From positions 1 to 5,507 of the forward strand of contig JAHFSN010000171.1 of NCBI GenBank assembly GCA_023265735.1: 5,507 nt of DNA. The letters run 5' to 3'. This DNA is from Spirochaetaceae bacterium (lineage in GTDB: Bacteria > Spirochaetota > Spirochaetia > JABEVK01). Shown piece after piece: positions 1 to 5,507 of this stretch (position 1 is the first letter of the stretch; the number at the start of each line of letters is the position of its first letter). The position numbers and the translations under genes are program-made. Under the pieces are notes generated by a model. The model saw only the letters and a list, made by a program, of their open reading frames with translations. It was not told the origin of the DNA and ran no database searches.

Positions 1-204
1 GTGGTTGGTGGTCATGTGCCGCGACAACGCATCGAGGGCCTGGTGGTCACCGGCAGCCAGGTCCTCCAGGAAGGTGGCGAGGTCGACGCCTTCCTGGTGG
101 CGAAGCTTCTCGAGGCGGGAGGCCAGCAGATAGTCTTTGTGGGGCCCCATGCAGATCCCCAACCTGTCTTGCACCTGGGCCGAGATCTGATGGAGCACGG
201 TCAT
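1..204 (-). CDS. cheR: CheR chemotaxis methyltransferase, N-terminal fragment
   Basis: CheR transfers methyl groups from S-adenosylmethionine to glutamates on MCP signalling helices, giving sensory adaptation in the cytoplasm. Only the first 68 residues are in the window; the frame is still open at base 1. What is seen: an all-helical N-terminal segment with the CheR pattern of an early RLGI (residues 14-17), a K-x-YLLASRLEKLR stretch (residues 23-35), and a segment ending in LSRHMTTNH, which matches the family's TTNeT.FFR motif just before the SAM-binding domain. The ATG at 204 lies one base after the TGA of the upstream MCP (TGAGATG), with only a weak AGG at 211-213 as ribosome binding site, so translation is probably coupled to the MCP gene. 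The catalytic Rossmann-type domain and any C-terminal extension are outside the window. The frame was read by hand on the minus strand. The identification rests on the N-terminal domain and the gene context. Confidence 0.9.
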   Translation of the reverse strand, partial: MTVLHQISAQVQDRLGICMGPHKDYLLASRLEKLRHQEGVDLATFLEDLAAGDHQALDALSRHMTTNH

Positions 205-205
205 C

Positions 206-2050
206 TCAGACCTGCCTGTCATCGAAGGAGACCTTCTGACGCCTCGGCCCCTCGGTGAGGACGGGCAAGGAATTGGTCCTGGGGGAAACCGGCGCGGTCG
301 CGGTGGTCCCCTCCTCGCGGAAGGTCTTGCCCGTGATGATGGCGTAGAGCTGGCGGACCACGTCGTTGAGGCTCTGGACCTGGCTCTGCAGTTCCTCGGC
401 CGCACTGGCAGTTTCCTCCGACGAACTGGCATTGTTCTGGACCACCTGGTCAAACTGCACGATGGCCTGGTTCACCTGGCCGATCCCCTCGTCCTGCTGG
501 CGGCTGGCCGTTTCCACCTCCTTGGTCATCTCTCCCACCTTCTGGGCATCGGCCAGGATGGTGGCCAGAAGGGTCGTCATCTGGCCGGAGACCTCCAGGC
601 CCTCGGCGATCTTGGCGTTGGTATCCTTGATGAGGGCGGCGGTTTCCTTGGCACTGGCCGCCGACCGGTTGGCCAGGTTCTTCACCTCGTCGGCCACCAC
701 GGCAAACCCCAGGCCCGCTTCCCCGGCCCGGGCCGCCTCGACGGCGGCGTTGAGGGCCAGCATGTTGGTCTGGAAGGCGATGTCCTCGATGACGTCGATG
801 ATGGCCTTGATGTCCTCGGCGGACTTGCTGATGGCGTCCATCGATGCGGCCATCTTGGCCATGGCCCCGGCGCCCGTCTCGGACGATTGGGCGTTGCGGG
901 TGGCCAGGAGGCTGGCCTGCTGGGCGTTCTCGACGTTCTGTTTCACCATGGACGACAGCTCTTCCATCGAGGCCGAGGTCTCCTCGATCTGGCTGGCCTG
1001 TTCGGTGGCGCCGTTGGCGATCTCCTGGCTGGCCTGGGAAAGCTGGCGGGAGGAGGAGCCGATCTGGGTGGCGGCCTCGGAGAGGTCGGTGACAAAGCGC
1101 CCTACGGGATTGCTGACCGACCGGGCCACGAAGAAGCTGATGATCGATGCCAATACCAGAATGACGAACGCCATTCCGAGACTGAGCTCAATGGACTGGT
1201 AGGTCCCCGATTGAAGGTCGTTCTCGGTCACCGAGGTCAAGATGGTCCATCCCGACTCGGGAACTCGGCTGGAGGCGTAGTACTTCATCTGCCCGTTGTA
1301 GGGCTGCTTTTGAAATACCTGGGGGGCCGACAGGGCTTTGACCCGGATGTCGTCGGGTTGTTTGCCGTCCTTGATCCCCACGGAGGCGTTGGGGTGATAC
1401 ATCATCTGGCCTTGGTTGTCGATCACAAAGGCGTATCCGCTCGATCCGATCTTGATCCCTTCGAAATGGGCCTTGGCGAATTTCTGCCAGTTGACCGTGA
1501 GGATGGCGAGGGACACCGGCTGGTGATCCGGGCCGAAGACGGGAACCGAAACGGTGAAGACCCAGTTCTGGGTTGCCGCCGATTGGATGATCGAAGGGTC
1601 AGTGAAGGGAAGGGCGTCGTTTCGGTGGGCCCAAGCCGGGTACTTGCCGATGTCCTTGCCCTCGGTGGACACTCCCCGCGAGTCGACAAGGACCTTGGAA
1701 GTCAGGAAGTCGACGATGGCGAGGTTGTCGAGGTCGGGATAGATCGCTTTCTGTTCGGCCAGATAATCGGCAACGGTCTGGCGGCCTTCCGGGGTAGGCT
1801 TGCGGCTATACGCAATGACCCGAGCCGAACTGGCGACGCTCTGGACCTGCCTTTGCCGTTCCTGGACGAACTGGGAAACCAACTTGGCTCCGTCATCGGC
1901 GATGACCGAGAGTGACGACTGGGCCTCGTTTACCCTGTCTTGAAGGTTGATCCACGTGGAAGCTGCAATAATGCCGACGGCAATCGTCGCCCCCGACAGG
2001 AGCGCCGTGAGGAAGAATTTGGAGTTGAGAGAGAGTTTTTTCCGGGCCAT
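206..2050 (-). CDS. mcp: Methyl-accepting chemotaxis protein, dCache sensor, apparently without HAMP
   Basis: Transmembrane chemoreceptor; residues are numbered from the ATG at 2053. A basic N-terminus (ARKK) leads into TM1 (about 13-33). The periplasmic part (about 35-288) reads as a double Cache (dCache_1) domain, with GYAFVIDNQGQMMYHP at 206-221 in the membrane-proximal half. The amino-acid-binding RxWY signature was not found, so the ligand is unknown. TM2 is about 290-311. It is followed by RSVSNPV and then directly by the signalling coiled coil; no HAMP features (GDL, DEiG) are visible. The hairpin tip is canonical: IAFQTN (425-430), LALNAAVEAARAGE (432-445), GFAVVADEV (449-457). Two perfect methylation-site matches, E357/E358 and E546/E547, fit the adjacent cheR. 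There is no CheR-docking NWETF-type pentapeptide at the C-terminus. Start choice: ATGATG offers starts at 2053 or 2050; AAAGGAGG lies only 2 bases from the first but 5 from the second, so 2050 is preferred (614 aa). It overlaps or abuts the cheW stop. Confidence 0.95.
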   Translation of the reverse strand: MARKKLSLNSKFFLTALLSGATIAVGIIAASTWINLQDRVNEAQSSLSVIADDGAKLVSQFVQERQRQVQSVASSARVIAYSRKPTPEGRQTVADYLAEQKAIYPDLDNLAIVDFLTSKVLVDSRGVSTEGKDIGKYPAWAHRNDALPFTDPSIIQSAATQNWVFTVSVPVFGPDHQPVSLAILTVNWQKFAKAHFEGIKIGSSGYAFVIDNQGQMMYHPNASVGIKDGKQPDDIRVKALSAPQVFQKQPYNGQMKYYASSRVPESGWTILTSVTENDLQSGTYQSIELSLGMAFVILVLASIISFFVARSVSNPVGRFVTDLSEAATQIGSSSRQLSQASQEIANGATEQASQIEETSASMEELSSMVKQNVENAQQASLLATRNAQSSETGAGAMAKMAASMDAISKSAEDIKAIIDVIEDIAFQTNMLALNAAVEAARAGEAGLGFAVVADEVKNLANRSAASAKETAALIKDTNAKIAEGLEVSGQMTTLLATILADAQKVGEMTKEVETASRQQDEGIGQVNQAIVQFDQVVQNNASSSEETASAAEELQSQVQSLNDVVRQLYAIITGKTFREEGTTATAPVSPRTNSLPVLTEGPRRQKVSFDDRQV

Positions 2051-2559
2051 CATGGCCTCCTTTCCTGTGTGGTAGGGGCGGCCTTCAGGTCCGCCAGTTC
2101 GTCTTCGTTGAGCACCCTGTCGACGTCGATGAGGATGCGCAGTCCGGCCGGGGTTTCGGCCACACCGTCGACGTACCGGGCCTTCACCCGGGTTTCCAGG
2201 CCCGCCAGCTTGGAGATCTTCTCGGCCGGGATCACCTGAACCTCGTGGACCCTGTCCACCACGACGCCCATGAGGAAGGGCTCACCGTGAAGCCGCAGGT
2301 CGAGGACGACGATGCTGGTGTGCTTGGCCGGGGGCTCGGGGACCAACCCGAAGCGAATCCGGAGATCAACCACGGGGATGATGGTTCCCCTGAGGTTCAC
2401 GACTCCGACCACCGAGGGTGCGGTTTGGGGAAGGGGAGTGATCTCGCGGAACCCCAGAATTTCCTTGACCTTGAGGATGGGGATGGCGTAGACCTCGGTT
2501 TCCACCTCGAAGGTCAGAAACCTCTGACCGACGGCCGCGGTTCTTCTGTGCTGTTCCAT
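2050..2559 (-). CDS. cheW: CheW coupling protein
   Basis: Cytoplasmic adaptor that joins the MCP hairpin tip to the CheA P5 domain in the receptor array. The 169-residue product is a single CheW/SH3-like domain of normal family length. Family landmarks are FLTFEVETEVYAIPI (14-28), VKEILG (31-36), the hallmark GVVNLRGTIIPVVDLRIRFG (52-71), a GVVVDRVHEV segment (98-107), and a C-terminal LRILIDVDRVL (140-150). The start at 2559 was chosen because AAGGAG sits 5 bases upstream. The frame stays open to 2631, but using an upstream codon would overlap cheY and add a low-complexity Pro/Gly tail with no family similarity. Its TGA (2052-2050) is embedded in the ATGATG start of the downstream MCP. A 26-base gap separates it from cheY. 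Confidence 0.97.
   Translation of the reverse strand: MEQHRRTAAVGQRFLTFEVETEVYAIPILKVKEILGFREITPLPQTAPSVVGVVNLRGTIIPVVDLRIRFGLVPEPPAKHTSIVVLDLRLHGEPFLMGVVVDRVHEVQVIPAEKISKLAGLETRVKARYVDGVAETPAGLRILIDVDRVLNEDELADLKAAPTTQERRP
2056..2063 (-). promoter_or_regulatory. Ribosome binding site deciding the MCP start
   Basis: AAAGGAGG is located inside the end of cheW. It is 2 bases from the ATG at 2053 and 5 bases from the ATG at 2050. The spacing favours the second ATG, giving a TGATG junction with the cheW stop and likely translational coupling. Confidence 0.75.
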
Positions 2560-2564
2560 GGATA

Positions 2565-2570
2565 CTCCTT
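2565..2570 (-). promoter_or_regulatory. Ribosome binding site of cheW
   Basis: AAGGAG is 5 bases before the ATG at 2559. It lies in the 26-base cheY-cheW gap and fixes the cheW start against the longer frame that runs up to 2631. Confidence 0.8.
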
Positions 2571-2585
2571 GGGTTTGAGACGGGG

Positions 2586-2945
2586 TTACAAGAGGTTCTT
2601 GAGGGCCGCCAGCAGGGTTTCGGGGTCGCACGGCTTGAGGATCCAGCCCGTGGCTCCCAGGGTCTTGGCCTCCTGCCGGCGTTCCTGTTTCGTTTCGGTG
2701 GTGAGCATGAGCACTGGAGTCTTGGCAAACAAGGGGTTGGCTTTGATGTGCTTGAGCAGGGTCAGGCCGTCCATCACGGGCATGTTCACGTCGAGCAGGA
2801 ACAGGTCGACGGCCGTCCCCTTGGCTACCAGATCGAGGGCCGCTTGGCCGTTGTCAGCCTCGAGGACCAGGTACTCGCGGACCAGGGAGCCCTTGACGAT
2901 GTTGCGAATCGAAGTGGAGTCATCCACCAACAGAATGGTTTTCAT
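2586..2945 (-). CDS. cheY: CheY-like single-domain response regulator
   Basis: Receives a phosphoryl group from CheA and carries the output of the pathway. The 119-residue product is one receiver domain with no effector domain. The acidic pocket is D8/D9 (LLVDDS), the phospho-acceptor is D52 in LLDVNMPVMDG, the switch Thr is T82 in LMLTTE, and the invariant Lys is K104 in ILKPCDP. The position equivalent to the E. coli CheY aromatic switch (Tyr106) is approximately W101 in GATGWILKP, as in many non-enteric CheY proteins. C106 follows the KP motif, where Phe is common. Start at 2945: AGAGGAG lies 5 bases upstream and overlaps the stop codon of the preceding gene, suggesting tight coupling. Whether the target is a flagellar motor, a type IV pilus or another output cannot be told from this window. 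Confidence 0.96.
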   Translation of the reverse strand: MKTILLVDDSTSIRNIVKGSLVREYLVLEADNGQAALDLVAKGTAVDLFLLDVNMPVMDGLTLLKHIKANPLFAKTPVLMLTTETKQERRQEAKTLGATGWILKPCDPETLLAALKNLL

Positions 2946-2950
2946 GCTGT

Positions 2951-2957
2951 CTCCTCT
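2951..2957 (-). promoter_or_regulatory. Ribosome binding site of cheY overlapping upstream stop
   Basis: AGAGGAG is 5 bases before the cheY ATG at 2945. It overlaps the TAG stop (2958-2956) of the hairpin-protein gene, so ribosomes finishing that gene stop on the cheY initiation site. Confidence 0.8.
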
Positions 2958-4086
2958 AAAAAAGTTCCAGGGAACCGACCCTTGGGGGGGCTTCGTCCGC
3001 CGGGGGGCAGCCCCAGGCCGCCAGAACGGCGTCGAGGACGGCTAGCTCTCCTGCCGTCGTCAGGTGCTCGCGGACCAGTGTCCCCCAGGCATGAACCTGG
3101 GCCTCACCCGGCGGGGAACCGTCCCCCGGGGCCAGCACCTGGTCGAGGACGTGAACGAAGACTTGGTTCAGGTTTTCCAGTTCCTGCACCGTGACTTCGT
3201 GAAGCTGGACCAGGGGCGACAGGCGGTTCACCTGGAGGTCCAGGCGCCCCACGAACCCTTCGATGGTCCGGCAGAGTTGGCTGAACCTCACGCCCTGTTC
3301 CCTGTAGTTGTCCTGGAGCGAGATGAAACTGGCGTCCTGCTTGAGGAGCAGGGTCTCGACGGCGGTGCCTTTGCCTTCGAGGTCCCGGTCTACCCGGTCG
3401 AAGAGGTCCTGGGCCCCCTGAAGCAGGGTGCGCACCTGGGCCAGGAAGGCCGAGGTTTCGAGGGCCAGGGACTTCACCTGGCTGGCGATGACCTTGAAGC
3501 CCCGGCCGGAGGTCCCGGCCCGGGCGGCCTCGATGGAGGCGTTGATCGAGAGAACGTTGATGCGGTCGGAGAGGTCCGCAACCTCACCATTGACCTCGAG
3601 GATGGTCCTGAGGGTCTTCTTCAGCGCGTGGATATGGGTGGCCATGGACTGGGTGGTCTCCCGGGTCAACCGGGCCGCTTCGGCCATATCCGTCTTCACC
3701 GCCGCGGCGTCGCCTTGCAGCCAGTCCCGGTCCTCCTGGCCTGCGGAGATCTGGTCGTGGGTCCGAACCTTCTGGGCCAGGTCCACCAAGTCGGACCGGA
3801 TCTCGAGCAGGTTGGCGCTCAGGGGATCGGTGGTCGACCTGAGTTGCCCCACGATGGACTGGCCCAGGCGAACCTGAAGGTCCCGGTGAAGCCGCAGCTC
3901 AGGGGGGACGGGGGCAGGGACCTCGTCCCTAACGTCAGGGGGAGGGGAGAGAACCTGCGGCACCGGCGGGAACACGGGCGGGGGAACGGGCGGGGCCGCC
4001 GGGGTCCTGCGGGTCCGGACCACCCGCACGGTGACAGCCGCAGTCAGGCCCAGGGAAGCCAGCCAGGCCCCGAGGAGGACGATCAT
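2956..4086 (-). CDS. Membrane-anchored MCP signalling-domain protein without sensor domain
   Basis: A 376-residue protein I cannot assign to a named family beyond its MCP signalling domain. One N-terminal membrane helix (about 2-20) is followed by RVVRTRR, which predicts that the rest is cytoplasmic. Next come a Pro-rich linker (about 29-62) and a long helical region with a hairpin tip: DRINVLSINASIEAARAG (174-191), then GRGFKVIASQVKSLA (194-208). By alignment to E. coli Tsr it keeps N182 (N381), E186 (E385) and R189 (R388), but has D174 at the Tsr F373 trimer-contact position. No periplasmic or cytoplasmic sensor, no HAMP domain and no consensus methylation pair is present. The helical arms before the tip (about 118 residues) and after it (about 135) are comparable in length to those of true MCPs, so it could reach the CheA/CheW baseplate. 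Its ATG overlaps the cheA TGA (ATGA); GGGAG is 7 bases upstream. Likely a co-receptor or array component; this is inference. Confidence 0.9.
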   Translation of the reverse strand: MIVLLGAWLASLGLTAAVTVRVVRTRRTPAAPPVPPPVFPPVPQVLSPPPDVRDEVPAPVPPELRLHRDLQVRLGQSIVGQLRSTTDPLSANLLEIRSDLVDLAQKVRTHDQISAGQEDRDWLQGDAAAVKTDMAEAARLTRETTQSMATHIHALKKTLRTILEVNGEVADLSDRINVLSINASIEAARAGTSGRGFKVIASQVKSLALETSAFLAQVRTLLQGAQDLFDRVDRDLEGKGTAVETLLLKQDASFISLQDNYREQGVRFSQLCRTIEGFVGRLDLQVNRLSPLVQLHEVTVQELENLNQVFVHVLDQVLAPGDGSPPGEAQVHAWGTLVREHLTTAGELAVLDAVLAAWGCPPADEAPPRVGSLELF

Positions 4087-5507
4087 TGCGCCGCTCCCGC
4101 TAATTCCACCAGCTGGTCGACGTCGAGGACCAAGGCTAGTCGCCCCCCGCCCAACACCGTGGCGGCCGAGACGCCCCGGAGCCCCTCAAAGAGGATCCCC
4201 AGGCTCCGGATAACGACCTCCCGTTTGGCCTCGACCTCGTCGACCAGCATCAGGCGTTGGCTTCCGCCGGTGGTTTCGAGGACCACCCCCCAGGAGGGCC
4301 TGGTTGGAGAGGCCCGGCCATCGAGGACTTCACCCAGGGAAAACACGTCGAGGGGCGTGCCCCGCAGGGTATAAACGAAGGCCCCCGGAACGACGGTCTG
4401 GAGGGATCCCTCGGACACGATCAGGGATTCCCGGGCCGAGTGGACGGGCACAATGAACCGCCGGGTCGCCACCCTCACCACGAGTCCCTCAAGGACCGCC
4501 GTACTGAGGGGGAACGAGAGGGACACCTTCGTCCCCTGGCCGGGTTCGCTCTGCACATCGAGCCTCCCCCGGGCCTCCCGGACCATCCTCGACACGATGT
4601 CCATCCCCACACCTCGTCCCGAGACCGTCGAGAGCCCCTCGGCGGTGGAGAAGCCGGGGTGGAAGATCCAGGGGTAGACCTCGGAGGCGGCCTCGGGCGG
4701 GGGTCCCGACGTGAGGCCCATCTTTACGGCCTTGGCCCAGATCTTGGGGGCGTCGAGGCCGCCCCCGTCGTCGGAGACCTCGATCTCGATGCGGTTGCCC
4801 CGGCGGACCGCCCCCACCTTCAGACGACCCTCGATGTCCTTGCCCCGGGCCCGCCGGAGGGCGGGGGCCTCGAGCCCATGGTCGAGGGCGTTGCGGACCA
4901 GGTGCATGAGCGGTTCTTCCAGCCGGGCGGCCAGGTCGCGGTCGAGTTCCAGCCCCTCGCCGAAGAGGGTGATCTCCACCGATTTCCCCAGGTCCTGGGC
5001 CAGGTCCCGGGCACCGCGGTGGATCTGGCCCAAGAGCCCTTTGAGGGGTTCGGTCCGGAGCCGCAGGGCCGACTGCTGGAGACCCCGGCTCAGCTTGCGA
5101 ACCCCCGGGGACGCCTGGGTTCCTTCGCTCTCGAGGGCCACCAGAAGTTCGCCCACCTGGGCCACCAGGGCATCGATCTTGGCGGCGGGGATCCGGAGGA
5201 TCTCTTGGGTATCGGCGGGGGCCCCCGACTTTCGGCCCTTGGGGAACAGGAGGTCGCTGACGCTGTCCCGGTCGGCCAAGAGCCTGTCGGCCAGAGACCG
5301 GTCCCAGACCCGGGTCCCGGTTCGCAGTTCGTCGAGGAGGCCTTCGGTACCGTGGACGGCGGTAACGACGTCGGCGCGCTGGAGGAACCCCGCCTCTCCC
5401 TTGATGGTGTGGAACAGCCGGAAGAGCTCGCCCAGGACTTCGTTGTCGGGGCGGGTCTCGATGCCCAGCACCAGTTCCTGCACCCGGGCCAGCCGGGTCT
5501 GGGTGTC
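4083..5507 (-). CDS. cheA: CheA chemotaxis histidine kinase, partial at N-terminus
   Basis: Autophosphorylating kinase of the chemosensory array; 474 C-terminal residues are in the window and the frame remains open at the right edge. Numbered from the first in-window residue: the P1/HPt phospho-acceptor is H33 in LFHTIKGEAGFL (codon 5409-5411). A short linker (about 89-102) leads to the P3 dimerisation helices (about 103-185, with KIDALVAQVGELL). The P4 ATPase has its N box at HLVRNALDHGLE (202-213), G1 at SDDGGGLD, F box at GFSTAEG, G2 at GRGVGMDIV and G3 at GQGT. The P5 CheW-like domain (about 330-470) ends in GGGRLALVLDVDQLV. No P2 CheY-binding domain fits between P1 and P3. A GTG at 5483 is an internal Val codon of the HPt helix, not the start, because family similarity continues upstream of it. 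The TGA overlaps the ATG of the next gene by 4 bases. Confidence 0.97.
   Translation of the reverse strand, partial: DTQTRLARVQELVLGIETRPDNEVLGELFRLFHTIKGEAGFLQRADVVTAVHGTEGLLDELRTGTRVWDRSLADRLLADRDSVSDLLFPKGRKSGAPADTQEILRIPAAKIDALVAQVGELLVALESEGTQASPGVRKLSRGLQQSALRLRTEPLKGLLGQIHRGARDLAQDLGKSVEITLFGEGLELDRDLAARLEEPLMHLVRNALDHGLEAPALRRARGKDIEGRLKVGAVRRGNRIEIEVSDDGGGLDAPKIWAKAVKMGLTSGPPPEAASEVYPWIFHPGFSTAEGLSTVSGRGVGMDIVSRMVREARGRLDVQSEPGQGTKVSLSFPLSTAVLEGLVVRVATRRFIVPVHSARESLIVSEGSLQTVVPGAFVYTLRGTPLDVFSLGEVLDGRASPTRPSWGVVLETTGGSQRLMLVDEVEAKREVVIRSLGILFEGLRGVSAATVLGGGRLALVLDVDQLVELAGAAQ
4094..4098 (-). promoter_or_regulatory. Ribosome binding site of the anchored hairpin protein
   Basis: GGGAG lies inside the last codons of cheA, 7 bases before the ATG at 4086. 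It supports this start together with the ATGA stop-start overlap. Confidence 0.65.

Noticed and set aside
1..258. Plus-strand open frame of 85 codons at the left edge
   Set aside because: The minus strand of the same bases encodes a clear CheR N-terminus starting one base after the MCP stop.
887..1915. Plus-strand open frame of 342 codons antisense to the MCP gene
   Set aside because: Low-complexity Gly/Asp-rich product with no family similarity; fully explained by the MCP on the minus strand.
2560..2585. A terminator or internal promoter between cheY and cheW
   Set aside because: The 26-base gap is almost filled by the ribosome binding site; no stem-loop with a T tract and no -35/-10 pair is visible.
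2560..2631. Upstream extension of cheW to 2631
   Set aside because: It would overlap the 3' end of cheY and add a Pro/Gly-rich tail with no CheW similarity. The ATG at 2559 has an AAGGAG site at 5 bases.
2959..2973. C-terminal SLELF of the hairpin protein as a CheR-docking pentapeptide
   Set aside because: The docking motif is NWETF-like with an essential Trp. Here Leu stands in its place, and the protein has no methylation consensus either.
3950..4000. G/C-rich tract at 3940-4010 as a structured RNA or repeat
   Set aside because: It is explained by proline codons of the linker in the hairpin protein; no regular unit repeat was seen.
3064..4374. Long plus-strand open frame of 436 codons antisense to the hairpin protein and cheA
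   Set aside because: It is a shadow of GC-rich codon use on the opposite strand: a Gly/Pro/Arg-rich product, no recognisable domain, and it covers two well-supported genes.
5481..5483. GTG at 5483 as the start of CheA
   Set aside because: It lies within the first HPt helix; in-frame HPt-like sequence continues upstream to the window edge, so it is an internal valine.

Overview
The window is a compact chemosensory (che) gene cluster. All six genes read from right to left on the minus strand. In transcription order they are: the C-terminal 474 residues of a CheA histidine kinase (cut by the right edge), a small membrane-anchored protein with a receptor-type signalling hairpin, a single-domain CheY response regulator, a CheW coupling protein, a full-length dCache methyl-accepting chemotaxis protein (MCP), and the first 68 residues of a CheR methyltransferase (cut by the left edge). 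Consecutive genes overlap by up to 4 bases or are separated by 1 to 26 bases, so the block looks like one polycistronic operon. Its promoter must lie beyond base 5507 and its terminator before base 1. No RNA gene, mobile element, CRISPR array, promoter or terminator is visible.

The sequence is GC-rich with strong GC bias at third codon positions, typical of a free-living, motile or surface-behaving bacterium. The gene content would fit the delta-proteobacterial lineages or Acidobacteriota, among others, but nothing here fixes the phylum. The same GC bias creates long empty reading frames on the plus strand. These are antisense shadows of the real genes.

Likely working model: the MCP (bases 206-2050) senses an unknown ligand through a periplasmic dCache domain and signals through its hairpin tip to CheA, with CheW as the coupling protein. 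CheA phosphorylates CheY, and CheR methylates the MCP at its two canonical glutamate-pair sites. The least ordinary parts are: (1) the 376-residue protein between cheA and cheY, which has a single membrane anchor, a proline-rich linker and an MCP-type hairpin, but no sensor, no HAMP domain and no consensus methylation site; (2) the MCP, which appears to pass from its second membrane helix straight into the signalling coiled coil without a recognisable HAMP domain; and (3) a short CheA with no room for a P2 (CheY-docking) domain between its phosphotransfer domain and its dimerisation domain. The system is recognisable as chemotaxis-type. What is potentially new is the architecture of the sensor-less anchored hairpin protein.
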